Shown here in pieces: positions 23,097 through 30,677 of a stretch of DNA of 43,038 nt. Source of the DNA: Candidatus Sulfotelmatobacter sp. (GTDB lineage: Bacteria > Eisenbacteria > RBG-16-71-46). Under the pieces are notes generated by a model that searched no databases, had not been told where the DNA came from, and was given only the letters and a program-made list of their open reading frames with translations. A program made the position numbers and the translations under genes. Location of the stretch: assembly GCA_035498555.1 (NCBI GenBank), contig DATKAB010000026.1, forward strand, positions 1 to 43,038, read 5' to 3'. Numbering within the stretch: the first letter of the stretch is position 1; every line of letters begins with the position of its first letter.

Positions 23097-23774
23097 ATGC
23101 TTCCGACTCGCCCTGAGCCCGCGGCACTGACCCGCCTGCGCGAGCAGCGCTTCGTCGCGGTGATTCGCGCGCCCTCGCCCGAGGCGGCGCTGGGCGCGGC
23201 GCGCGCGGTGGCCGCCGGCGGCATAGGCTTGATCGAAGTCACCTACTCGGTGCCCGACGCGCCGCGCGTCATGGAGCAGCTCGCCGGGCGCGACGACCTG
23301 GTGGTCGGCGCGGGGACGGTGTTGAGCGCGATGCAGGCGCGCGCCGCGCTCGACGCCGGCGCGAAATTCATCATCGCGCCCAACCTGTCGATCGAGGTGG
23401 CGCGCATCGCGCGCGAGGCCGGCGTGATGTTCTGCCCCGGCGCCTACACCACCGGCGAGATCGTCGCCGCCAGCGACGCCGGCGCTCACGTCGTCAAGGT
23501 CTATCCGGTCGGCGTGGCCGGCGGCCCCGCCTACATCCAGGTGATCCGCGATCCGCTGCCGCACATCCCGATGCTCGCCGCGGGCGGCACCCATCTCGAC
23601 AACGTCGTGCCGTTCCTGCGCGCCGGCTGCATCGGCTGCGGACTCGGCGGCGCGCTCGCCGATCCACAACTCGCCGTGCGCGGCGAGTTCGGCGAGATCA
23701 CGCGGCGCGCCGAAGCGTTCGTGGCGCGGCTCCACGCGGCGCAACGCGCCGGGGAGATCGAGGCCCCCGTGTGA
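23097..23774 (+). CDS. eda: 2-dehydro-3-deoxy-phosphogluconate / 4-hydroxy-2-oxoglutarate aldolase
   Basis: Class I aldolase of the KDPG/KHG family. It splits KDPG to pyruvate and glyceraldehyde 3-phosphate, the last step of the Entner-Doudoroff route, or acts on related 2-keto acids. The 225-residue protein has R24 in FVAVIRA, E47 in GLIEVTY, the GAGTVL loop at 71-76, FIIAPNLS and CPGAYTTGEI, and the Schiff-base K134 in HVVKVYPVGV. The usual RFKFFPAE motif is changed around the lysine (VKVYPVG), so a substrate other than KDPG is possible. No edd gene is nearby. The stop overlaps the next start (GTGA, 23771-23774), tying it to an outer-membrane protein gene. Confidence 0.92.
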   Translation: MLPTRPEPAALTRLREQRFVAVIRAPSPEAALGAARAVAAGGIGLIEVTYSVPDAPRVMEQLAGRDDLVVGAGTVLSAMQARAALDAGAKFIIAPNLSIEVARIAREAGVMFCPGAYTTGEIVAASDAGAHVVKVYPVGVAGGPAYIQVIRDPLPHIPMLAAGGTHLDNVVPFLRAGCIGCGLGGALADPQLAVRGEFGEITRRAEAFVARLHAAQRAGEIEAPV

Positions 23775-25066
23775 GGTGTTCCGGCGTGGCACCTCCGGCC
23801 GCGCTGACGAGAATACTGGCCTTGTCGGCCGGCGCCCTGCAGGCGGCGATCGCGACGCTGGTCATCGCGCCGGCGATCGCGCGCGCCAGCATCGAGGAGT
23901 TCTCGACCTTCAGCGTCGTCAATCAGGAAAAAGACGACGAAAGCATGATCGATCACTTCCTGACGCGCGCGCCCAATCCATGGCTCGACGAATGGGCGCG
24001 CTCGCCGCAGATCCTGCGGACCGCGCAGGGCTGCCTCACCTCCGGGCGCTGGCTGATCGACACCGATCTGCGCCTGAGGGCGCCGCTGGGCCAACGCGCC
24101 TGGCTCGGCGTCAACTACCTGCAGAACCAGAGCGACATCCTCCAGTACCAGTACCTGGATCTCTACTTCAACTATCCGATGCCGGCGGGCGTCCTGGGGG
24201 TGATGTTCCGGGCGATGCCCGACAAGGCGAGCCAGGACCTGGGGTTCTCGTGGGGGTTCGGTTCGGACACCAGCGCCTATCAGCTCAACCTGACCTTCAC
24301 GCTGGAGGACGTGTTCAACAATTTCTGGGCGTTCCGGCAGACCCAGGTCGGCCAGTTGAGCGAGCCCTACCAGAAGCGTCCCTACGAGCCTGCGCTGCAC
24401 TTCGCGACGCGCCACGACCACTGGCGCGCGGAAGTGTCGGGCAAGTGGCTCACCTCCTCGCGCAAGAGCGTGTACGTCCAGTTCTACGGGGCCAATCAGG
24501 AATTCCACGAGCTGTGGGGCGCCTACGCGACCGGGCAGATCGAACGCGACCTCGGCAAGCTCACGCTCGGCGCACGCGGCTGGAATCGGCAGGCGCGCGA
24601 TCAGGACATTCCGGTGAGCCCGCTGGTGATTCCCGATCTCGGCTACCGGCGCCAGTGGCAGGCCGAAGGCTACTTCCGCCGGCCGATGAACCTGATGCGC
24701 GGCGTGCTGGTGCAGGGCAGCTACATCTATCAGGGACGATGCGAATTCAGCGGTCCGCCCGACACGCAGTACATCCTGGTCTGCGACGACCGGATGATGA
24801 ACCTCGACGTGACCGCGGTGATCAACCGGCAATTCACCTTCCGCGCCGGTGGGCTGTTCGACCGGATCGGCGTTGACGCGACGCGCGCCGCTCCCTTCAC
24901 CGAGACCGATGGCACGCGCAACGAATCACGCGCCTACTTCGGACTGATCGCCCGATTCGGCGCGGTGAGCGTCGCCGGAATCGAAGGCATCGAGCTCGAT
25001 CCCGAGCCCTATCCGGTGACGTTCCACCACGACAAGGGCTTCCTGCAATTGCAGGCGGCGTTCTAG
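23771..25066 (+). CDS. Predicted outer-membrane beta-barrel protein
   Basis: A 431-residue protein with a signal peptide (ILALSAGALQAAIATLVIAPAIARA) and then long alternating beta strands, as in WLGVNYLQNQSDILQYQYLDLYF, VRPFQYGANQ-like segments and AYFGLIARFGAV. It ends in the C-terminal phenylalanine (LQLQAAF) typical of proteins inserted by BamA. Between strands are short turns rich in Asp, Gly and Asn. I do not recognise the family. It could be a porin or a structural barrel. The GTG start overlaps the eda stop, so the two are translationally coupled, an unusual pairing of a cytoplasmic sugar-acid aldolase with an outer-membrane protein. It might admit the sugar acid that eda breaks down; that is inference. 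Confidence 0.72.
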   Translation: MRCSGVAPPAALTRILALSAGALQAAIATLVIAPAIARASIEEFSTFSVVNQEKDDESMIDHFLTRAPNPWLDEWARSPQILRTAQGCLTSGRWLIDTDLRLRAPLGQRAWLGVNYLQNQSDILQYQYLDLYFNYPMPAGVLGVMFRAMPDKASQDLGFSWGFGSDTSAYQLNLTFTLEDVFNNFWAFRQTQVGQLSEPYQKRPYEPALHFATRHDHWRAEVSGKWLTSSRKSVYVQFYGANQEFHELWGAYATGQIERDLGKLTLGARGWNRQARDQDIPVSPLVIPDLGYRRQWQAEGYFRRPMNLMRGVLVQGSYIYQGRCEFSGPPDTQYILVCDDRMMNLDVTAVINRQFTFRAGGLFDRIGVDATRAAPFTETDGTRNESRAYFGLIARFGAVSVAGIEGIELDPEPYPVTFHHDKGFLQLQAAF

Positions 25067-25082
25067 CGCTTCGCCCGCGCGC

Positions 25083-27821
25083 TCAGTTCAGCAGCACGAC
25101 CCTCGAGCTGAGCTTCCGGCCCGCCGAGCTCAACCGCAGCAGATAAACGCCGGGCGCGAGGCGCGTGTCGCCGCCGAACTCGAGCTGATGGTGGCCCGCG
25201 CCGAGGGCGCCCACTTCGCGGCGGTCGATTCGCCGTCCGGCCACGTCCCACAGCTCGAGCGAGGCGGCCTCCGCGCTCGCCAGATCGAACGCCACCGAGA
25301 AGCGCCCGCCACTCGCCGGATTCGGCCAGACCGCGGCCATCGAGAACTGCGGCGTCTCGGCGGTGAGCCACACTTCTCCCGCGAACGTCACGACCCCGCC
25401 ATCGACGATGCCCAGCCGATAGCCGTAACGCTGGCCGGCGACGATCGCGTGATCTTCATAACGAAGGATTCCGCTGCCATCGGCCACGATTTGCGCCACG
25501 ACTTGCCAATCGCCATCGAGCTGCCGGCGATAGACGGTCGCCAGCGCGCCGGGCGCGTCGCCCGAGTACCACGCGAGGCGGATGCGGGTGGCATTCGCCT
25601 CGGCGCTCAGCAGTGATGCGAGCGTCGCCACCGGCGTCTCGGGCGACACCATCGCGGCCCGGCTCGCGTTGCCATGGATGTCGAGCGCGATCAGCTTGTA
25701 CGAATAGTCGTTCGGCCCCGCGGCCACGTCGACGTAGCCGGTGTCCTGCGTGGCCACCAGCAGGTTCTGCGGCGCCAGCGGGAAACTCGGACCCATCCCC
25801 CGGTAGAGCCGGAACTCGCGGAAGTCGGCCGCGCGGCTGGCGCGCCAGTGCAGCGCCGCCTGTGAGGCGGAATAGGTCGCGACGAACGGCGTCGGCTCGG
25901 GCGGCGCCAGATTGTCCACCGAGTAGCCGCTGTCCACGTTTGAGGTGTAGAAGGTGAGGCGATCCGCGGTCAGCGCCTGCACGAAGAACGCCGTGTAAGG
26001 ATTCGCGTCTGCAGTCGAGTCGAACGGCGTGGCCGCCGTGTACGCGTAGCCTGGGAGAAACGCCGCGGGCAGATCCGCGAGCGGCTCCCAGTAGTCCGCG
26101 GCCTGGACGTGATCGCCCGGCGACGCCGAGAGCGCGGCCGGAGCGCGGCGCCACACGCGATAGCTGGTGATGGTGCCGGTGGAAGGCTCGTCGAAGTCGC
26201 TCGCCTCCCAGCGCAACGTGACGCGCCCACCCTGATCGTTGGGAACGTCTCGCACCGGGAGCAGGCGGGGCGTCGCGATCGCGGCCAGAACATGGAACTC
26301 GAACGCCCCGACGGAGCTGCCAACCGGATTCGCGACCGTGACGTGCCCGGTGGTGCCGTTGAGTCCGACGAACGCGAGGATCGTTGTATCTGAGGTCACT
26401 GAGAAGGCGGTCGGGCTCGAGCCGCCGAACGAGACGCGCGTCGCACCCGTGAAATTTCTCCCGGATAGGAGGATTTGAGCACGAGGTCCGCCGGAATCCG
26501 GCTCCGCGCCAAGCAGCACGGGCGGATCACCTATGAAGAAATCGGTGGCGCTCTCGGCGAAGCCCGTCGCCGAGGTGCAACGAATGCGCCCGGTGGTGGC
26601 GCCCGCCGGTACCTGCGCCTGCGCCTGGAGTGGAACTGCAGAGAAGACCGTTGCAGGTACGCCATTGAATGAGACTCCGGAGACCTCGTCCAGGTGATGT
26701 CCGTGAATGATTACGGTCGCACCCACCTGGCCTCCCGCTGGCTCGAAAGAGTCGATCTCGGGCAGCAGCGGGGCCGCCGGAGGGAATTGGAGGGACCAAA
26801 GGTCGTTGGTGACGACGGTGGCGTCGTTGAGGCCACCAAAGAGGATCATGCGGCTATTCTGCTCGTCATACACGGCCATGTGATTCCGCCGTGCCGACGG
26901 ACGAGGTCCGGCCGGGCCGAGGGAGACCCACGCTCCCGACCCCGCGTCTTCCAGATCCCAAAGGTCGCTGAGCGGGCCAAGCGCGCCGAATCCTCCGAAC
27001 AAGAGAAACCGCTTGTTCGGCCGATCGTAGACCGCAGAAGCGATGAAGCGACTCTGTGGATGAAGCCCTGGGGGATCCATCAGCGTCCACTGCAGCGAGA
27101 CGCCCAGCGACAGGGCCCACACGTCGGTGGTCCCGGCGGGATCATCGGTGGCGCTACCCGAGGTGATGATGAAGCGGTCGTTCTCGGGATCGTACCCGCC
27201 GACGGCGCCCCACCGGGGCGAGGGAAGAATGCCTGTCACGCCGAGCTGATCCCAGCTTGGGGCACTCCCGAGACTGAGCGCCCAGACGGTCGAGCCCGAA
27301 GTCGCCGGGGGGTACCCCGCGAACACGAGCAGACGATCTCTAACCGGATCGTACATGCCGGTGGCAGCCATTCTGGCGGTAGGAAGACTTCCGGCGGGCG
27401 TCAACGGAGTCCAGTCGGGCGTACCCGTGAGATTCAGCACCCACACGTCGTTCACGTAGGAATTGCCCTGGTTTCCGCCGAACAGGATCATCTGTCGACG
27501 GCGAGAGTCGTAGACCATCAACGCGCCAGAGCGCGCCGTGGGCGAATGCGCGGTGATCAGCTGTGTCCAGGTCGGAGAGCCGGACAAATCGAGCGACCAG
27601 GTGTCGTTCAGCGCTTCACCGCCAAACAGAATCATTTGCTCGCCGATGGGGTCATAGGCGACGGCGCCGGCCTGGCGCGGAGAGGGCACTGGGTCTGGGG
27701 GGGCGAGCGGGATCCAGGTGCCGCTATCGAACTGGAGCGAACTTGGGCGCGCATGAGCAGCGCGGGCCAGCGGGGCGGGAAGCAGAAGCAGAACAAGAAG
27801 GAACGCGGCCGAGCGGCGCAT
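25083..27821 (-). CDS. Secreted kelch-propeller/IPT protein with FlgD-Ig/type IX-like C-terminal domain
   Basis: A 912-residue exported protein from the ATG at 27821, which has GGAGGA upstream and a clear signal peptide (AAFLLVLLLLPAPLARA). Six kelch repeats at about 30-370 carry the Tyr-Asp and Gly-Gly marks (VAYDPIGEQMILFGG, MVYDSRRRQMILFGG, MYDPVRDRLLVFAG, GYDPENDRFIITSG, VYDRPNKRFLLFGG, VYDEQNSRMILFGG), enough for one closed propeller. Two IPT/TIG domains follow (IDSFEPAGGQVGATVIIHG and LLGAEPDSGGPRAQILLSG), then two or three fibronectin-III-like units, and a C-terminal FlgD-Ig-like domain (WPNPASGGRFSVAFDL, LELWDVAGRRIDRREV, GVYLLRLSSAGRKLSSRVVL). The kelch part is a little less GC-rich than its neighbours. 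It is probably secreted or surface-bound; the ligand is unknown. Confidence 0.88.
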   Translation of the reverse strand: MRRSAAFLLVLLLLPAPLARAAHARPSSLQFDSGTWIPLAPPDPVPSPRQAGAVAYDPIGEQMILFGGEALNDTWSLDLSGSPTWTQLITAHSPTARSGALMVYDSRRRQMILFGGNQGNSYVNDVWVLNLTGTPDWTPLTPAGSLPTARMAATGMYDPVRDRLLVFAGYPPATSGSTVWALSLGSAPSWDQLGVTGILPSPRWGAVGGYDPENDRFIITSGSATDDPAGTTDVWALSLGVSLQWTLMDPPGLHPQSRFIASAVYDRPNKRFLLFGGFGALGPLSDLWDLEDAGSGAWVSLGPAGPRPSARRNHMAVYDEQNSRMILFGGLNDATVVTNDLWSLQFPPAAPLLPEIDSFEPAGGQVGATVIIHGHHLDEVSGVSFNGVPATVFSAVPLQAQAQVPAGATTGRIRCTSATGFAESATDFFIGDPPVLLGAEPDSGGPRAQILLSGRNFTGATRVSFGGSSPTAFSVTSDTTILAFVGLNGTTGHVTVANPVGSSVGAFEFHVLAAIATPRLLPVRDVPNDQGGRVTLRWEASDFDEPSTGTITSYRVWRRAPAALSASPGDHVQAADYWEPLADLPAAFLPGYAYTAATPFDSTADANPYTAFFVQALTADRLTFYTSNVDSGYSVDNLAPPEPTPFVATYSASQAALHWRASRAADFREFRLYRGMGPSFPLAPQNLLVATQDTGYVDVAAGPNDYSYKLIALDIHGNASRAAMVSPETPVATLASLLSAEANATRIRLAWYSGDAPGALATVYRRQLDGDWQVVAQIVADGSGILRYEDHAIVAGQRYGYRLGIVDGGVVTFAGEVWLTAETPQFSMAAVWPNPASGGRFSVAFDLASAEAASLELWDVAGRRIDRREVGALGAGHHQLEFGGDTRLAPGVYLLRLSSAGRKLSSRVVLLN

Positions 27822-27861
27822 GGCGGACTCCTCCGTGAGTGCCGTGGTCTCGTGCAAGAGG

Positions 27862-27880
27862 CGATCTCATCCTGAGATCG
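27862..27880. other. Perfect eight-base inverted repeat (possible operator or hairpin)
   Basis: CGATCTCA-TCC-TGAGATCG is a perfect eight-base stem with a three-base loop, 41 bases upstream of the kelch-protein start. It has no T-run, so an operator or a leader hairpin is more likely than a terminator. Confidence 0.5.
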
Positions 27881-28015
27881 ATTGCGCGAGTCTCTCGCCG
27901 GGCGCCCCGGCATACAAGGGCAATGTCGGTCTCGGCTGCGCAGGGAAGAACTGTCGCAGTTCCTTGCCGGAATTATGGCAACGCGTCGCGCGCCGCTTCG
28001 CCCCCGAGCGGAGTC

Positions 28016-28044
28016 TTGCTTCGCGTCCCCAGCGCCGCTATCGT
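28016..28044 (+). promoter_or_regulatory. Candidate promoter of the OmpA-family gene
   Basis: TTGCTT (28016-28021) and TATCGT (28039-28044) are 17 bases apart. Transcription from about 28051 would give a leader of about 88 bases carrying the AGAGGAGG ribosome binding site (28123-28130), fitting a strongly expressed outer-membrane protein. Confidence 0.5.
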
Positions 28045-28138
28045 GCCGCCCGATTGCCGCCGGTTCCGGCGGAACGCGCCGCGAGTGAACACGATTTCAG
28101 CTCGCGGTCGCCTCTCATGGACAGAGGAGGCAACGCCT

Positions 28139-29593
28139 ATGAAGCGCCCATGGCGAGTCGTAACGCTGATGCTGACCGCGGCTCTATGCGCGAGGGCGGC
28201 TTCCGCCGAGCCGCTCGGGAAATACTGGACCGTCACGCCCTTCGGGGGCTTCACGCTGTTCGACAGCGGCCTCAAGTTCCCCGGCACGAACCAGCTGAAA
28301 GACAACGCCTACCTGGGCGGCCGCGTCGGCTACCAGGCGTTCAAGTGGGGCGGCATCGAAGCCGCGGGCGGTTTCACGCCGACCGAGGAGGACGTGGCGA
28401 GCGGCGGCACCAACGTGGACTGGATGCACCTCACCGGCGACCTGGTCGCGACGCCGTGGGCGGGCCGCTATGGCGGGCCGTTCGTCTTCGCCGGCGCCGG
28501 CTGGGGCCAGCTCAAGCCGAGCAGCGGCGGCTCCAAGGCGGATCAGGGTCTCGGCGAGTACGGTGCCGGGCTCAATTTCTGGCTCAACGACGGCATCGGC
28601 CTGCGCGCCGAATTCCGGCAGCTGATCTGGGTGCCGAAAGACAACGGCGGCACCAAGACCACCTTCACCGTGCTCGGCGCGGGCGTCACCTTCGCCCTTG
28701 GCGCGAAGGCGCGCGACACCGACGGCGACGGAGTCCCCGACAAGTCCGACAAGTGCCCCGACACGCCGAAAGGCGCGAAGGTGGACGCCGAGGGCTGCCC
28801 GCACGACGCCGACAAGGACGGCGTGCTCGACGGCCTCGACCAGTGTCCCGAAACCCCGGTCGGCGCGACCGTCAACCAGTACGGCTGCCCGAGTGACGCC
28901 GACAAGGATGGTGTGTTCGACGGGATCGACAAGTGTCCGAACACGCCGGCCGGCGCCAAGGTCGACGCCACCGGTTGCCCGATCGACAGTGATGGTGACG
29001 GTGTCTACGACGGCCTCGATCAGTGCGCCAATACGCCGGCGGGCTGCAAGGTGGACGCCAACGGCTGTCCGATGGACTCCGACAACGACGGCGTGTGCGA
29101 CGGGCTCGACAAGTGCCCCGACACGCCGGCCGGCGCCAAGGTCGACGCCACCGGCTGCCCGATCGTGGTGAGCGAGAAGGAAACCGAGCTGCTCGACACC
29201 GGCATGATCCGGCTGCACGAGGTGAACTTCGCTTCGGGCAAGGCGGTGCTCACGCCGGATTCGTACCCGGCGCTCGACGAGGTCGGCCAGATCCTGAGCA
29301 AGTGGCCGGAGCTCAAGATCGAGGTCGGCGGCCACACCGACTCGCAGGGCGTGCCCGCGAAGAATCAGAAGCTGAGCGAGCAGCGCGCTCAGGCGGTGCT
29401 CGACTACCTGACCAAGAAGTTCCCCGACCTCAAGGCCGACCAATTCACGGTCAAGGGCTACGGGCAAACCAAACCGATCGCGCCGAACAACACCGCGCTC
29501 GGCCGCGCCAAGAACCGCCGCGTCGAGTTCGTGGTGCTTAACAAGGAAGCGCTGAAGCGCGAGACGCAGAAGCAGAACATGCTGCAGAAGTAA
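28139..29593 (+). CDS. OmpA-family outer-membrane protein with thrombospondin type 3 repeats
   Basis: A 484-residue protein linking the outer membrane to peptidoglycan. The signal peptide (VVTLMLTAALCARAASA) is followed by a small beta barrel at about 22-190 (YWTVTPFGGFTLF to GAGVTFALGAKA). Five thrombospondin type 3 repeats of exactly 30 residues at 193-342 follow, each with DxDxDG calcium-binding acids and one or two cysteines. The C-terminal OmpA domain at about 345-475 has VNFASGKAVLTPDSYPALDE, the peptidoglycan-binding GGHTDSQG and LSEQRAQAVLDYL, and GRAKNRRVEFVV. A short basic, Gln-rich tail (KRETQKQNMLQK) ends the protein. The ATG is set by AGAGGAGG eight bases upstream. The gene is monocistronic, with a terminator-like hairpin behind it. 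Confidence 0.95.
   Translation: MKRPWRVVTLMLTAALCARAASAEPLGKYWTVTPFGGFTLFDSGLKFPGTNQLKDNAYLGGRVGYQAFKWGGIEAAGGFTPTEEDVASGGTNVDWMHLTGDLVATPWAGRYGGPFVFAGAGWGQLKPSSGGSKADQGLGEYGAGLNFWLNDGIGLRAEFRQLIWVPKDNGGTKTTFTVLGAGVTFALGAKARDTDGDGVPDKSDKCPDTPKGAKVDAEGCPHDADKDGVLDGLDQCPETPVGATVNQYGCPSDADKDGVFDGIDKCPNTPAGAKVDATGCPIDSDGDGVYDGLDQCANTPAGCKVDANGCPMDSDNDGVCDGLDKCPDTPAGAKVDATGCPIVVSEKETELLDTGMIRLHEVNFASGKAVLTPDSYPALDEVGQILSKWPELKIEVGGHTDSQGVPAKNQKLSEQRAQAVLDYLTKKFPDLKADQFTVKGYGQTKPIAPNNTALGRAKNRRVEFVVLNKEALKRETQKQNMLQK
28715..29164 (+). repeat. Five tandem 90-base repeats encoding thrombospondin type 3 units
   Basis: Five in-frame units of 90 bases run without a gap inside the ompA-like gene. Each encodes a D-x-D-x-D-G start, a CP-x-TP centre and a GCP end. 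Units three and five share the long phrase TPAGAKVDATGCPI, which points to recent duplication or gene conversion. Confidence 0.85.
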
Positions 29594-29621
29594 GGGCGAG
29601 GGATCGCCCGTCAGCACGGCG

Positions 29622-29649
29622 AGAGCCCGGGGCGCAGGCTCCGGGCTCT
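29622..29649 (+). terminator. Rho-independent-type terminator after the OmpA-family gene
   Basis: AGAGCCCGG (29622-29630) pairs perfectly with CCGGGCTCT (29641-29649) across a ten-base loop, and is followed by TCCGTT. It lies 29 bases after the stop and directly before map. Confidence 0.7.
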
Positions 29650-29666
29650 TCCGTTGGGAGGCGCGC

Positions 29667-30410
29667 ATGTGCATCGAAACCGAAGCCGAGCTCGAGGCGC
29701 TGATCGAGGCCGGGCGCGTGGTGCGCCGCGTGCTGGAGGATCTGCGCGCGGCGGTGCGGCCCGGAATCACCACCGCCGCGCTCGACGCGATCGGCGCGCG
29801 CACGCTGCGGGCCCAGGGCGCGCGCTCGGCGCCGCGGCTGGTCTACGGATTCCCGGGCGACAACTGCATCAGCGTCAACGACGAAATCGTGCACGGCGTC
29901 CCTTCGGAGCGAGCCCTCGAAGCGGGCGATCTGGTGAAGCTCGACGTCACCGCCGAGAAGGATGGCTTCATGGCCGATGCCGCGATCACCGTCCCGGTCG
30001 GACGCGTGGCGGCACGCGCGCGGGCGCTGGCCGAGGCCGCCGAGCACGCGTTCCACGCCGCGCTGCGCGAGGTGCGGCCCGGCCGGCGGGCCTGCGACGT
30101 CGGCGCGGCGGTGGAAGCGGCGGTGCGGCGCCGTGGCTTCCGCGTGGTGCGCGCGCTCACCGGCCACGGCATCGGCCGCACGATTCACGAAGCGCCGACC
30201 ATTCCCAACTGGGGCGATCCCACCGAGCGCGCCTGGCTCGAGGAGGGGCTGGTGATCACGCTCGAGCCGATCATCAGCGCCGGCTCCGCTGACGTGGTCG
30301 AGGGTCCCGACGGCTGGACCCTGCGCACCGCCGACGGGGCGCTCGCCGCGCACTTCGAGCACACCCTGGTGGTGCGAAAGGGCGCGCCGCTGCTGCTGAC
30401 CGCGGCCTAG
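29667..30410 (+). CDS. map: Type I methionine aminopeptidase
   Basis: Cytoplasmic metalloenzyme that removes the initiator methionine from new proteins. The 247-residue protein has every active-site residue of the type I family: H76 in NDEIVHG, D93 in KLDVTAEKDG, D104 in FMADAA, H167 in GHGIG, H174 in TIHEAP, E200 in TLEPII and E231 in HFEHTLVV. There is no N-terminal zinc-finger or SH3-binding extension. The ATG is supported by GGGAGG (29656-29661) five bases upstream. The gene follows the terminator of the OmpA-family gene and seems to stand alone; it is not in a ribosomal-protein or infA cluster. In the KLDV segment, Thr-Ala-Glu replaces the usual Gly; the consequence is unknown. Confidence 0.96.
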   Translation: MCIETEAELEALIEAGRVVRRVLEDLRAAVRPGITTAALDAIGARTLRAQGARSAPRLVYGFPGDNCISVNDEIVHGVPSERALEAGDLVKLDVTAEKDGFMADAAITVPVGRVAARARALAEAAEHAFHAALREVRPGRRACDVGAAVEAAVRRRGFRVVRALTGHGIGRTIHEAPTIPNWGDPTERAWLEEGLVITLEPIISAGSADVVEGPDGWTLRTADGALAAHFEHTLVVRKGAPLLLTAA

Positions 30411-30546
30411 GCCCGGTCTGAGCGTGCCGCGGGGGGTCTCGGGGCCCCGGGCTCCGCATCGGGCGCAGGAGAGGATTGCGGAGCCCGCGACGACAGCGAG
30501 ACCGAGGCAGGAGGTCGCAGTCGAGCGCGCCCGACGCCATCGGATT

Positions 30547-30574
30547 CCGGTAGTGGGTCAGACCCACTAGCCGG
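30547..30574. repeat. Near-perfect palindrome, REP-like
   Basis: TAGTGGGT-CAG-ACCCACTA (30551-30569) is a perfect eight-base stem with a three-base loop, extended by CCGG on both sides (30547-30550 and 30571-30574) with one unpaired G. The octamer CGGATTCC also flanks it as a direct repeat (30541-30548 and 30572-30579). It lies alone in the 267-base gap between map and the M20 gene. The gap also has a TAGGCT box at 30610-30615, and otherwise nothing I can identify. Confidence 0.55.
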
Positions 30575-30677
30575 ATTCCCCGCGCGGCGTGCTCAGACAG
30601 TCCGTGTGCTAGGCTCGCGCCGCTCATCGGCAGTCCATCCGCGCCCGACCCGCGCACCCGAAGCCCGGAGTCTTCTC

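Larger units (their letters stand above)
27822..28138. other. 317-base divergent intergenic region
   Basis: No gene is supported here. It separates the kelch-protein gene from ompA. Besides the promoter and the hairpin listed separately, it holds GAACTG-TCG-CAGTTC (27948-27962), a perfect six-base inverted repeat, and TTGCC (27964-27968) with its complement GGCAA (27977-27981). Three short inverted repeats in one region suggest operator sites or a structured leader. Confidence 0.4.

Noticed and set aside
20187-23792. A 1,201-codon open frame on the minus strand overlapping the AsmA-like gene and the DUF2330 end
   Set aside because: It runs in another frame over the AsmA gene and also across eda and the intergenic region. 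Its product is Arg/Gly/Ala-rich with no domain. Long empty antisense frames are expected in DNA this GC-rich.
25083-27821. The less GC-rich kelch part as horizontally acquired DNA
   Set aside because: The shift is slight, and the same gene carries the lineage-type FlgD-like tail shared with the protein at 6964-9090. Domain exchange within the genome explains it as well.
28715-29164. Regular 90-base repeats as a possible CRISPR or non-coding satellite
   Set aside because: The period is a multiple of three, the frame is open throughout, and each unit encodes a thrombospondin type 3 motif inside an OmpA-family gene.
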